DNA of 64,000 nt from Verrucomicrobiia bacterium (lineage in GTDB: Bacteria > Verrucomicrobiota > Verrucomicrobiia > Palsa-1439). A program made the translations under genes and the position numbers. The stretch spans positions 1 to 64,000 of the forward strand of contig JAJVHY010000023.1 of assembly GCA_022072455.1 (NCBI GenBank), written 5' to 3'. Shown in pieces: positions 51,782-60,788 of this stretch (positions are counted from its first letter, which is position 1; each line of letters starts with the position of its first letter). The notes below the pieces were generated by a model. The model worked only from the letters and a program-made list of their open reading frames with translations, had not been told where the DNA came from and ran no database searches.

Positions 51782-54105
51782 GGCGGGGGACCCCTTAATT
51801 TGCAGGTGACGGTTGTTCCGTGACCGCGCCGTGTATCAAACGTCAACAGTGCGCCGATCAGATTAGCCCGGTACCGCATGATGTTCAGCCCCATGTCGCT
51901 TGTCACAAGTCGCGCTTCGGGCACGCCAACGCCGTCATCCTTGACCGTCAAAGTCAACCACTGTTTCGACTGCCGGAGCGCTATCCAAATATTTCGCCCA
52001 CGACTGTGCTTGGCCGCGTTGAACACAGCTTCCTGTGCGATCCGGAACAACTGGCGTTCCAGGTTCGGATCGGCCAGCCGCCACCCGTTGCTTTTGCGGC
52101 ACTGGCACCGGATTGGGAACAGCTTCACAACCAAGAGAGTCAGCTCCTTCAGTGCCGTGGACAACCCACTGATCTGCAGGCTGGTCGGGTAAAGAGCGCG
52201 GGCCAGATCATGTGCCACGGTCATCGCATCACGGGCATCATTAGCCAGCCGGGCTGCTTGTTTGGCTTCAGCGGGCAACCGTGACTGAAGCGTGCGGGTG
52301 AGCGAATCCCCAAGCATCGACATGGCCGCGAGGTGTTGACTCAATCCATCGTGCAGGTCGCGTCCGAGACGTTGGCGTTCCATTTCGCTGACGCGTTCGA
52401 CTTCGCTTTGTAAGCGTTTCTCTTCGGTGACATCCCGTGCCACACCGGCGATGCGGTAGACGCGGCCGGACTTGTCACGTAGCGCACAACCCCGGTCAGC
52501 GATCCAGCGGCATGTACCATCAGGCCGGACAATCCGGTATTCCCCTTGCAGAATATCCCCACTCGTTCGGTCACGGAGAAACATGCGGCGCACTCGTTCT
52601 TGATCCTCAGGATGAATGGCTTCGATCCAAGCGCGTGGGTTCTTATATAATCTTTCGCAAGGTTGTCCCCAGATGGTCTCGAAGGCTGGGCTGACGTAAT
52701 GCATCTGGCTCAGGTCCGCATCGGCCAACCAGAACACTTCCCGCACATTTTCAGCCATCTGCCGAAAGCGCTCTTCGCTGGCCTGCAAGGCTGCCGTCCG
52801 TTCAGCAATCCGCTGTTCGAGCGTTTCGTTGAGTTTCTTCAGTGCTGCTTCGGTCTCTTTGCGATCCGTGATTTCTCGGTTGCTGCCACGCACTCCGAGA
52901 TACTGCCTGTGTTCATCGAAAACCGGCTGGCAGGCGTGAGCAACCCAGCGATAAGTGCCGTCGGTGTGGCGGATGCGCCACTCCCCTTCGCCGGGTTTCC
53001 GCCTCAACTCGCACTCCCGGATGTGCCGGTCGTATCGTGGCAGATCCTCAGGGTGAACCAGTCCATGCAGCCCGTCAACACTCAGCAGTTTATCCGCCTT
53101 GCGGCCCGTGATTTTTTCACAAGACGGTGAGCAGTAGACAAATTCTCCCTGCGGATTGAGCCAGAATTCCCAGTCGTACGTAAAATCCACCGCCAGCCGG
53201 TAGCGCTGCTCGCTGGCACGTAATGCGTCTTCGGCTTGCTTAAACTTCGTTGTCTCGCGCAAGGATAAGACCAGGCTGATGACTTTCCCTTCTGCATCCT
53301 TTGTCGGCGCCAGACTCCAATCCCAATAGGTCACGCCGCGTTCGGGTTGGTCCGGGAATTTGAATGGCTTGTCCTTGTAGAAAACCCCCTCGCCCGTATT
53401 GCGGACCCTGCGAAAGATCGCCTCATTTTCCGCGTGCGCATACAAGGCAAAGTGGTTCTTGCCGACCATTTCTGCCGGTCTCATCCCACAGGTCTTGGCA
53501 TAGGCCTCGTTGACCCACACGAAATCGAACTGCGGGTCCAACAACGCCAACATCACGTCGGTGGTCTGCATGACGCTTTCCAACAATTGTTGTTGGCGGG
53601 CATAATTTTGTTCGGCCTGTTTGCGACTCGTAATGTCGGTGAGCAGTCCGAGTGCCCCGATAAACTTGCCCTGCTCGTCCTGTAAAGCGCTGGCCGTTAC
53701 GATGGTCCACAGATCACGACCGTCTTTTCGACGAAACCGGAAATCATGCTGTGTGGATGTGCCGTGCCGGCGCTCACGAAAAAGCCGACGGGCCTCTGGG
53801 CGGACGTGCCCATCCATGAAGTCAAACAGCAGCCGGCCCTGCATCTCCTCCTGCGTGTAACCAAGCATGGCGGCCATGGCCGAGTTGGTATATGTCGTCC
53901 GCCCTTCGGCATCGGTTTGCCAGATGCCTTCATGTGCAGTTTCAACAATTAGCCGGTAGCGCGCTTCGCTTTCGGCAAGAGTCGCAGTGCGCTCGTAAAC
54001 CCGTCGCTCCAATTCCTCCTGCCAACGACGTAACGCCTGCTTGTTCTGTCCGTCCGACCTCGTGTCTGCTGTCGATTTCCGCCTTATATTTTCCCAAGGC
54101 TTCAT
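51778..54105 (-). CDS. Multi-PAS sensor histidine kinase (HisKA_3 type)
   Basis: 775 residues, soluble (no membrane segment seen). Starts with a coiled region, then about four PAS/PAC modules: near 45-165 (ANYRLIVETAHEGIWQTDAEG-like, ARYRLIVETAHEGIW), 175-295 (TDVMLALLDPQFDFVWVN), 300-425 (YRLAVDFTYDWEFW) and 450-570 (FRQMAENVREVFWLAD). HisKA_3 phosphoacceptor H585 in GRDLHDGLSQHL, and a NarX-type ATPase (EAVFNAAKHS, DDGVGVP, GLNIMRYRA, GHGTTV). The signal is not evident. Coupled to the NarL-type regulator. Confidence 0.9.
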   Translation of the reverse strand: MKPWENIRRKSTADTRSDGQNKQALRRWQEELERRVYERTATLAESEARYRLIVETAHEGIWQTDAEGRTTYTNSAMAAMLGYTQEEMQGRLLFDFMDGHVRPEARRLFRERRHGTSTQHDFRFRRKDGRDLWTIVTASALQDEQGKFIGALGLLTDITSRKQAEQNYARQQQLLESVMQTTDVMLALLDPQFDFVWVNEAYAKTCGMRPAEMVGKNHFALYAHAENEAIFRRVRNTGEGVFYKDKPFKFPDQPERGVTYWDWSLAPTKDAEGKVISLVLSLRETTKFKQAEDALRASEQRYRLAVDFTYDWEFWLNPQGEFVYCSPSCEKITGRKADKLLSVDGLHGLVHPEDLPRYDRHIRECELRRKPGEGEWRIRHTDGTYRWVAHACQPVFDEHRQYLGVRGSNREITDRKETEAALKKLNETLEQRIAERTAALQASEERFRQMAENVREVFWLADADLSQMHYVSPAFETIWGQPCERLYKNPRAWIEAIHPEDQERVRRMFLRDRTSGDILQGEYRIVRPDGTCRWIADRGCALRDKSGRVYRIAGVARDVTEEKRLQSEVERVSEMERQRLGRDLHDGLSQHLAAMSMLGDSLTRTLQSRLPAEAKQAARLANDARDAMTVAHDLARALYPTSLQISGLSTALKELTLLVVKLFPIRCQCRKSNGWRLADPNLERQLFRIAQEAVFNAAKHSRGRNIWIALRQSKQWLTLTVKDDGVGVPEARLVTSDMGLNIMRYRANLIGALLTFDTRRGHGTTVTCKLRGPPP

Positions 54106-54173
54106 CTTCCCGTTTGTCTTGATTATCCACCGCCTCGCGCACTTGTCCAGTGAATGAAGCCGACCACCGCCGG

Positions 54174-54623
54174 TTACGTGACGTTGTTCACTGCCGCGCG
54201 CGATGCCGAATCGAGTGCGGCCAACGATGGGATTTCAAACCGATTGCCGAGGGGATCGCGTAACACCAAGTGATCATCGCTCAACCAGATGATGTCGTGA
54301 TTCGGGTTGCGGACAACAAACCGCCGGACACCATGGTTTGTTTCAACGTGCCAATACCGCGTGCCGAAGTGTGACCGGGTTTGCAGGACGCGCGTGATAC
54401 GCGGCAGGAGATACCGGCGGCGCAATTCTTCCTCGGCGATTTGGCGCGACGTCGGGTCGAGGGCGTCCAAGCCCGGCAGCAGCGCGACCTCCCGCTTTTT
54501 CTCGTCGAGCAGGGCGATTTCACGGCCGGCAGTGCTGATCGGCCGCGCCCAGACGAGCCGGACGACCTTTGTTTCACCGTCGAGTTCGGCGTGGATTTGA
54601 TCGCCGTGCCGGAGAAGTTTCAT
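54174..54623 (-). CDS. DUF1854 family protein, partner of the ABC exporter
   Basis: 149 residues; the DUF1854 pattern (VRLVWARPISTAGREIALLD, ELRRRYLLPRITRV, RYWHVETNHGVRRFVVRN). The ATG overlaps the ABC transporter stop by four bases, so the two are coupled. This DUF1854-ABC pair is known in other bacteria and has been linked by annotation to cyanophycin genes, none of which are in the window. Function unknown. Confidence 0.8.
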   Translation of the reverse strand: MKLLRHGDQIHAELDGETKVVRLVWARPISTAGREIALLDEKKREVALLPGLDALDPTSRQIAEEELRRRYLLPRITRVLQTRSHFGTRYWHVETNHGVRRFVVRNPNHDIIWLSDDHLVLRDPLGNRFEIPSLAALDSASRAAVNNVT

Positions 54624-56821
54624 GCCCAGACCACCGTTTGTGACCGGAGTTGATTGATTTCAGATTGCAGGCGCACAAGCTTCGCATAGGTGCCGTCTTT
54701 CGCGATCAGTTCATCGTGCGTGCCTTGTTCGACGATCTTGCCGTCGTCAATCACGACCAGCCGGTGGGCGTTGCGCAACGTCGCCAGCCGGTGGGCAATG
54801 GCGATGGTGGTGCGGCCCCGGGTAAGATTGGCGATGGCTTCCTGAATCGCTTTCTCCGTTTCGCTGTCCACGCTCGACGTGGCTTCGTCGAGAATCAGGA
54901 TCGGCGGGTCGTGGAGGATGGCGCGCGCGATGGCGAGGCGTTGTTTCTCGCCGCCGGACAGCATCGCGCCTTTCTCGCCGATGATCGTGTCGTAGCCATC
55001 TTCCTTGTCGAGAATGAAGTCGTGCGCGTTGGCCGCCCGCGCGGCGCGGACGACTTCCGCAAAGGTTGACTGCGGCCAGCCGTACCGGATGTTGTCGAGG
55101 ATGCTGGCGTTGAAAAGAAACGGGTCTTGCGGGACGATGCCGATTTGCCGGCGGAGTTGTTCGAGTTTGAATTTCGGGAGGGGATGCCCGTCGACGGTGA
55201 TGCGTCCGGAGTCCACGTCGTAAAACCGGCAGATCAGATTGATGATCGTACTCTTGCCGGCGCCGGACTTGCCGACGAGGCCGATCATCTCGCCCGCGCC
55301 GACGTCCAAGCTGATGCCCTTGATGACTTCCTTGTCACGTTCGTAGCTGAACCGCACGTCGTCGAACCGGATCGTTCCGCGCAACTTCGGCACGTCAATC
55401 GCATCGGGCGCGTCGTAGAGTTCGGGCTTGGAATCAAGCACATTGAAAATGCGTTCCGCACCGGCAAAGGCATTCGTCATCCAATTCATGATCGCCGTGA
55501 ACCATTGCAGCGGTCCGTAAAACAACCAGATGTAGCCGACAAACGCCAGCAGACTCCCGAGCGTAAACGTCGGATCGCCGGCGCTGATCCGGCGGGCCGC
55601 AAAAAACCACACGGCGGTCACGCCGAGTGTCATGATCCAAAACATCACTTCGCTGAACCCGATGAACGTCTGCTCAATACTGAACCGGGCATTGGTCAAG
55701 GCGGCGTTGGTGCGGTTGAACTTGCGCGACCGGCTGTTCTCCTGCGCAAATGCCTTGATGATCTTGATGCCGTAAATGGACTCGTTGAGGATCGAGTGCA
55801 ACGCGCCGATCCGTGAGCCATGCCGGTGAAACATGGGCACGAGCCGCCGCCAAAACCACCGGCCGCCGCCGACCAAAAACGGCACCGGCACGAACACCAG
55901 CAACGCCAGCTTCGCATCGAGCGACAGCAGGATGCCGGCGATCACGACGAACGAAAACGTGTTCACGAGAAAATAGGGGAACCCGTCCGTGAGAAACCGC
56001 TGCAACTCGCCGGTGTCGTTCATCACCCGGCCGACAAGCTCGCCGGACTCGCGCCGTTGAAAGTAGCTCATCTGCAGCCGCTGCAACTGCGTGTGCAACT
56101 GCGCCCGCAAATCCGCGACCACCTGCGCCCCGAGCCACGACGTCAAGTTGCCGGCGACCAACCGCGACGCCAGCAGCATCAGCCCGCACCCGACCATCGC
56201 CGCAATCCACCCCGGCAAGCGTTCGGGGTGGCTGCCCTTGATCACATCGTCCACGATCATCTTCGTGATGTAGGGCGGCCCCATCTGCGCCCCGACCGTG
56301 ACCACGGTGGTCGCCATCAGCAGCAGCGCCTTCCCCCGGTGCGGCTGCAGCAGTCCCAGCAACCGTTTGAACACCTGCAACCGCTGGACGCACAACACGC
56401 AGGTCGCCCCGCGTTCCGGCAATGGCGCCTGACAACGCGGACAATACGCCGGTTCCACCTTGTCCGGTAAGACGGCGGGCCGGCCTTCTACGAGATCGTT
56501 GAGCGCGCGGCTCACGCCGGCAAAATGCGGGACGCAGGCCTTGCTGTAGTAGATCAAATGCCGGTCGCCGTCCGGTGTCTCCGCGACCAACCGCGCGCTG
56601 CCGAAGAGTTCGTCAATGCGGACTTTCTTGAGCGTCGCGACCGGCGCGGCGAACGCCAGCTTGCCGGCATCGAAGACCAACACCCGCGCATCGGTGACGA
56701 CCAGATGGCTTGTGCCGAAACGCCGGTCGAGCGTCAGATCGCTGGGTTGCGCGATGTGGACGGTTTCGCCGGGCTGAAGTTGCCGGGCGAGTTCGACTGG
56801 AAGTTCACCGTTACTGGCCAT
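54620..56821 (-). CDS. ABC-type exporter, fused membrane and ATPase domains, with zinc-ribbon N-terminus
   Basis: 733 residues. About 150 extra residues at the N-terminus: a PH-like beta region (SHLVVTDARVLVFDAGKLA) and a zinc ribbon with Cys at 127, 130, 141 and 144 (CPRC...CVLC). A six-helix exporter membrane domain follows (about 155-450), then the ATPase: GLVGKSGAGKST, signature LSGGEKQRLA, Walker B ILILDEATSS, and AIAHRLATL. Probably a homodimer. Substrate unknown. Cytosolic N-terminal domain may regulate it. Confidence 0.9.
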   Translation of the reverse strand: MASNGELPVELARQLQPGETVHIAQPSDLTLDRRFGTSHLVVTDARVLVFDAGKLAFAAPVATLKKVRIDELFGSARLVAETPDGDRHLIYYSKACVPHFAGVSRALNDLVEGRPAVLPDKVEPAYCPRCQAPLPERGATCVLCVQRLQVFKRLLGLLQPHRGKALLLMATTVVTVGAQMGPPYITKMIVDDVIKGSHPERLPGWIAAMVGCGLMLLASRLVAGNLTSWLGAQVVADLRAQLHTQLQRLQMSYFQRRESGELVGRVMNDTGELQRFLTDGFPYFLVNTFSFVVIAGILLSLDAKLALLVFVPVPFLVGGGRWFWRRLVPMFHRHGSRIGALHSILNESIYGIKIIKAFAQENSRSRKFNRTNAALTNARFSIEQTFIGFSEVMFWIMTLGVTAVWFFAARRISAGDPTFTLGSLLAFVGYIWLFYGPLQWFTAIMNWMTNAFAGAERIFNVLDSKPELYDAPDAIDVPKLRGTIRFDDVRFSYERDKEVIKGISLDVGAGEMIGLVGKSGAGKSTIINLICRFYDVDSGRITVDGHPLPKFKLEQLRRQIGIVPQDPFLFNASILDNIRYGWPQSTFAEVVRAARAANAHDFILDKEDGYDTIIGEKGAMLSGGEKQRLAIARAILHDPPILILDEATSSVDSETEKAIQEAIANLTRGRTTIAIAHRLATLRNAHRLVVIDDGKIVEQGTHDELIAKDGTYAKLVRLQSEINQLRSQTVVWA

Positions 56822-56921
56822 GCGTGTTTCTACCGGCCGAAGTGTTCAATCAACTGGGTGGAATTGTCGAGCACCAACACTTGCCGGGGCGGGGCGGGGG
56901 TGTAATCATGGCGGCGTGCCT

Positions 56922-58634
56922 ATGAAATTGGGCGTGCTCATTGTTGCGCTTCACTTGTCGTTCCTCGCGACCGGGTTTGGGGCGTCAACCAACGCGCCGC
57001 CGGGCGCTTTGGCGCGGCGGTTGGTGCAGGAGTTGGGGGCCACGGAGTTTCGGGTTCGCGCGCGCGCCGCCGAACAGTTGCGCGCCCTGGGTGGCGAAGC
57101 AGTCCCGGCCTTGGAGGAAATGGAGAACGCGCCGGATCCTGAGGTGCGGCTGCAGGTGCAGGAGCTGTTGGGAGATTTGCGGTTGGGAATTGCGCCCGAC
57201 TGGCCGGCGGATTTGGCGACGACGGTGCGGAGACTGGCCGAACGCCCGCCAGCCGAGCGGTTGGATGTTCTGCGGCGTGTGGCGACGGCCTTGCAGATGC
57301 GCGCGGTGCCGTTTTTGATGACGCGATTGGCCAGCGAATCGCGAGAAGAACAGGAGGCGGCGGTCAAGTTGATCTGCGAAGTCGAGCCGCGGGAACAGGC
57401 CGCCCGCGAAGTCCTGCGTTGGCCGAAGCCAGCGGCAACTGCTGCCCAGCGGCGTGTGCGGGGTTGGGCGCTCGGTGAGTTGGGGCAGACGGTGGCCGGC
57501 GTGCAGGCGTTGGGAGAACAGCCGGCAGATGACGCCATCCGCCGTGATTTGGTCGAGAAAGCGGTCGGGGAATTGCAGGCGCGACTGCGGCAGGAGCCCC
57601 CGCTCGATGTGGCGAAGATCGCGCGGCAGTTGGCGGAAGCGGTGCCGAATGACTCGCGGTTTGTGCACTTGCACGGACTGGCGTTGGTGCAAGGAGGTGA
57701 GGTCTGCGCCGGGCAGGCCCTGGCGGATCAGGCGCTGGCGCTCAATCCCGAGAATGAAGCCGCGCATTTTGCGGCCGCAGAGTTTTTGATCGAACTCAAG
57801 CAAGCCGCCATGGCGGAACAGGAGTTGGAGTTGGTCTTGCAGATTCCGCCGGCCGACGATGTGTATGATTTGAATGCGTACTTCAGGCTGGGCCCCCTTC
57901 AGGCGCAAGCCCACCGGTATGCCGAAGCGGCTGAATCGTATACGAAAGGCTTGGCCGTGTATCGCCAAGCCCGCGCGGCCGGGCGGGGGATGGGCTTGAT
58001 CGGGGCGGAAGAGAGCCAGGTCGAACAGCAGATCGCGGAGTTGCGCCGGCTGGCGGGCAAGGTGGCGCAGCAGGATTTAACCGTGCGCCTGGAACTGGTC
58101 CTGAAGGATTTTGATGCGGCCAACTGGCGGGCGGCAACCGATGGCGCGGACGTGGTGATGACGGTGCGCGTGCAACCGCTGGGGTTCCGCTTGTTTGACT
58201 TGGAAGAGGCCGGGCTCCGGTACGACCGACAGAAGAAGCAACTGGTTCCGCTCTTGCGCAACGAGCCGGCCGGCGATCCACTCCCCGTGGCGCTGCCGGA
58301 AAAGTCCACCCGCATCCTGGTCAATTCGTTGGACTGCTACTACGTGTATGAAATTGAGGGGCCGACGGGCGCGGCGCGCCGACTCGCCCGACTGGAGCGA
58401 GATTACCGGGTCCACGTGCTTCCCGGCCCGCGTGTGCGGGCGTTGCGTGAAACGGTGGTGACAATCAACGGCGAAACCAACGACTGGGCGCGGTTGCAAG
58501 CCGGAGCGATTTTCGACTACCTGCCGGAGAAAATGGCATTCGAGGTTCGCGGGCTGACCACCAACGGAACTTGGGAAACGATCCGCCAAGTCGTCCCCAT
58601 CAAAGAGCCGCCGTTGCAGTTGTTGAACCGGTAA
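56922..58634 (+). CDS. Exported repeat protein (HEAT- and TPR-like)
   Basis: 570 residues, start ATG 56922; divergent from the ABC transporter across 100 bases. Signal peptide about 1-21 (MKLGVLIVALHLSFLATGF). Residues 25-200 are HEAT-like helices (RLVQELGATEFRVRARAAEQL, ALEEMENAPDPEVRLQV). About 215-400 is TPR-like (NDSRFVHLHGLALVQG, LALNPENEAAHFAAAEFL). The C-terminal ~170 residues (LVLKDFDAANWRAATDGA..., VHVLPGPRVRALRE) are of unknown type. Periplasmic protein-interaction scaffold is the simplest guess. Confidence 0.75.
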   Translation: MKLGVLIVALHLSFLATGFGASTNAPPGALARRLVQELGATEFRVRARAAEQLRALGGEAVPALEEMENAPDPEVRLQVQELLGDLRLGIAPDWPADLATTVRRLAERPPAERLDVLRRVATALQMRAVPFLMTRLASESREEQEAAVKLICEVEPREQAAREVLRWPKPAATAAQRRVRGWALGELGQTVAGVQALGEQPADDAIRRDLVEKAVGELQARLRQEPPLDVAKIARQLAEAVPNDSRFVHLHGLALVQGGEVCAGQALADQALALNPENEAAHFAAAEFLIELKQAAMAEQELELVLQIPPADDVYDLNAYFRLGPLQAQAHRYAEAAESYTKGLAVYRQARAAGRGMGLIGAEESQVEQQIAELRRLAGKVAQQDLTVRLELVLKDFDAANWRAATDGADVVMTVRVQPLGFRLFDLEEAGLRYDRQKKQLVPLLRNEPAGDPLPVALPEKSTRILVNSLDCYYVYEIEGPTGAARRLARLERDYRVHVLPGPRVRALRETVVTINGETNDWARLQAGAIFDYLPEKMAFEVRGLTTNGTWETIRQVVPIKEPPLQLLNR

Positions 58635-58643
58635 GCGAAAAGT

Positions 58644-59324
58644 TTACGCGAAGTGGTCCGTCAACCGCGCGAAATTATCGAGCACCAATGTCTCGCTGCC
58701 ATTCGGTGTGATCTCTTCCATCTCATGTTGCCATGTCGTGTGATATGGGATGAATACCGTGTGTAAGCCCGCGGCCTTCGCGGGATTGATATCAGACCGC
58801 GGCGAGTTGCCGATCATCCATGTTCGCGCCGGCACTAATCCGTGTTTGGCCACGGCCTCCCGGTAGGTGTTGACGTTCTTCTCAAACACGACTTCTGTGG
58901 CGTGAAAAAACTGCGCCAATCCCGACCGGTTCAACTTGCCGAGTTGCTCCGCCGGTTGGCCTTTGGTCAGCACGATGAGCCGGTTGCACTCGGATAAGTC
59001 GGGCAACGCTTCAGCCACGCCCGGCATCAATTCAATCGGATGGTGAAAAATCCACCTCTCGCGTTCCTTGATCCACGGCTCGAGGCCCGGCGCACCGAGC
59101 TCTTGCGCCGCTTGGTGGAGCGACGCGCAGAACGCCTGACTGCCGTAGCCGGACGTCTTGATGTTGCGCTGTTCAGTCTGCCACAACACGGTTTGTGCTC
59201 GCGGCTCCGGCACGCCGGCTTCGGTGAGCTTGGCAAAAAATTCCTGTGCGACCCGCTCGAAGTAGATGTTGTTTTCCCAGAGCGTATCGTCGGCATCAAT
59301 CAGGAGAGTTCGGGTGGTTGACAT
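58644..59324 (-). CDS. HAD-family hydrolase
   Basis: 226 residues. Motif I DADDTLWENN (two catalytic Asp), motif II LTKG, a Lys in the motif III region (FEKNVNTY), and motif IV IGNSPRSDINPAKAAG. The cap is helical. Probably a small-molecule phosphatase of the YjjG/phosphoglycolate type; substrate not predictable. Its start codon overlaps the -35 box proposed for frr, so the two genes are divergent and tightly packed. Confidence 0.88.
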   Translation of the reverse strand: MSTTRTLLIDADDTLWENNIYFERVAQEFFAKLTEAGVPEPRAQTVLWQTEQRNIKTSGYGSQAFCASLHQAAQELGAPGLEPWIKERERWIFHHPIELMPGVAEALPDLSECNRLIVLTKGQPAEQLGKLNRSGLAQFFHATEVVFEKNVNTYREAVAKHGLVPARTWMIGNSPRSDINPAKAAGLHTVFIPYHTTWQHEMEEITPNGSETLVLDNFARLTDHFA

Positions 59325-59346
59325 TACCGTGGGGAGTTTCTAATCT
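59318..59346 (+). promoter_or_regulatory. Candidate frr promoter, leaderless
   Basis: Perfect TTGACA (59318-59323), 17-base spacer, TAATCT (59341-59346). The predicted start of transcription falls at or one base before the frr ATG (59354), and there is no ribosome-binding site. The -35 overlaps the first codon of the divergent HAD gene. Confidence 0.55.
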
Positions 59347-59353
59347 TTCTGCC

Positions 59354-59914
59354 ATGAGCCTTCAAGACGCTTTGGACGCGATGGAAGAAAAAATGATGAA
59401 GTCGCTGGACTTCGTGCAAAACGAGTTCGCCAAAATCCGCACTGGCAAAGCCTCAACCTCGCTGGTCGAAAACATCCAAGTCGAAGCCTACGGCACCCAC
59501 ATGCGCCTCCGCGAACTCGCCGGCATCGCCACGCCGGAGCCGCGCCTGATTGTGATTCAGCCGTGGGATGTCACCGTTGTGCAGGCGGTGGTTCACGCCA
59601 TTCAGAAGTCCGAGCTGGGCATCAATCCGGTCGTGGACGGCAAACTCATCCGCATTCCGATTCCGCAACTCGACCAGGAACGCCGCAAGGAACTCGACAA
59701 AGTGATCAAGCACATGGCCGAAGAAGGCCGCGTCGCGATCCGCAGCGAACGCCGGCACGGCCTCGATGCCGTCAAGAAGTTGGAGAAAGACGGCAAGATC
59801 ACGGAAGACGATCTTGCCCACGCCGAGAAAGAAATCCAGAAAAAGACCGACGAATATATCAAAGAGATCGACACCCTCTTGGCGAACAAAGAAAAAGAGA
59901 TCCTCGCGGTCTAA
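59354..59914 (+). CDS. frr: Ribosome recycling factor
   Basis: 186 residues; splits post-termination ribosomes together with EF-G. MSLQDALDAMEEKMMKSLDFV start, KIRTGKASTSLVENI, VEAYGT, IRIPIPQLDQERRKEL, and the long helix bundle to the C-terminus. lipA begins one base after its stop. Usually beside pyrH or tsf; that context is absent here. Confidence 0.97.
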   Translation: MSLQDALDAMEEKMMKSLDFVQNEFAKIRTGKASTSLVENIQVEAYGTHMRLRELAGIATPEPRLIVIQPWDVTVVQAVVHAIQKSELGINPVVDGKLIRIPIPQLDQERRKELDKVIKHMAEEGRVAIRSERRHGLDAVKKLEKDGKITEDDLAHAEKEIQKKTDEYIKEIDTLLANKEKEILAV

Positions 59915-59915
59915 G

Positions 59916-60788
59916 ATGGAATCGGTGCTTCTCACCCCCCGGCCACGCATCCCGGCGTGGATCCGCATGCGCCCGGCTGGCGGGGAGCGCTTCACGTATC
60001 TCAAGAACGTGATGCGCGAGTACAACCTCCACTCCGTCTGCGAAGAAGCCAAATGCCCGAACATGGGCGAATGCTGGAGTCACGGCACTGCGACGTTCAT
60101 GTTGATGGGCGATGTCTGCACGCGCCGCTGCAATTTTTGTTCGGTGGAAAAAGGTCGGCCGGGTGCGCTCGACGCCAGCGAGCCGGAACACATCGCTGAA
60201 GTCGTCGCCGCGATGAAGCTCGATTACTGCGTCCTCACCTCCGTCAACCGCGACGACTTGCTGGACCAAGGCGCGAATCACATCGCAACGACCATCGAAG
60301 CGATTCATCGCCGATTGCCGACATGCAAACAAGAGATGCTCATCCCGGATTTCCGCGGTGAGGTGGCCTGTGTCCGCCGGGTGGTTGAAACGCCGTTGCT
60401 GGTTCTCGCGCACAACATAGAAACCGTTCCGCGTCTTCACAAGGAAGTTCGCAACGGCGCGCAATACGACCGGTCACTCTCCGTTTTGGCGCTCGCGAAG
60501 GAAATCCGGCCGGACATCATCACCAAGTCCGGTCTGATGCTCGGGTTCGGCGAAACCCGGGAAGAGTTGCTTGCTGTCTTTGCCGATCTCCGCCGGCACG
60601 GCTGCGATATTCTGACGCTTGGTCAGTATCTCCAACCGTCACCGGAACAATTGCCAGTGCGCGCGTTCATCACGCCGAAGGAATTTGCTGATTTGCGTGA
60701 AGACGCGCTAAAGCTCGGTTTCCGGCATGTCGAAAGCGGGCCGCTCGTGCGCAGTTCCTACCACGCGTGGGAACACGTTCAAGAGTGA
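59916..60788 (+). CDS. lipA: Lipoyl synthase
   Basis: 290 residues; radical-SAM enzyme that inserts two sulfurs into octanoyl-lipoyl domains of PDH/OGDH and GcvH. Auxiliary cluster Cys in CEEAKCPNMGEC, radical-SAM CTRRCNFC, and the C-terminal RSSYHA Ser ligand. It follows frr by one base, so it is likely cotranscribed. The last 10 bases overlap the convergent methyltransferase gene. Confidence 0.96.
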   Translation: MESVLLTPRPRIPAWIRMRPAGGERFTYLKNVMREYNLHSVCEEAKCPNMGECWSHGTATFMLMGDVCTRRCNFCSVEKGRPGALDASEPEHIAEVVAAMKLDYCVLTSVNRDDLLDQGANHIATTIEAIHRRLPTCKQEMLIPDFRGEVACVRRVVETPLLVLAHNIETVPRLHKEVRNGAQYDRSLSVLALAKEIRPDIITKSGLMLGFGETREELLAVFADLRRHGCDILTLGQYLQPSPEQLPVRAFITPKEFADLREDALKLGFRHVESGPLVRSSYHAWEHVQE

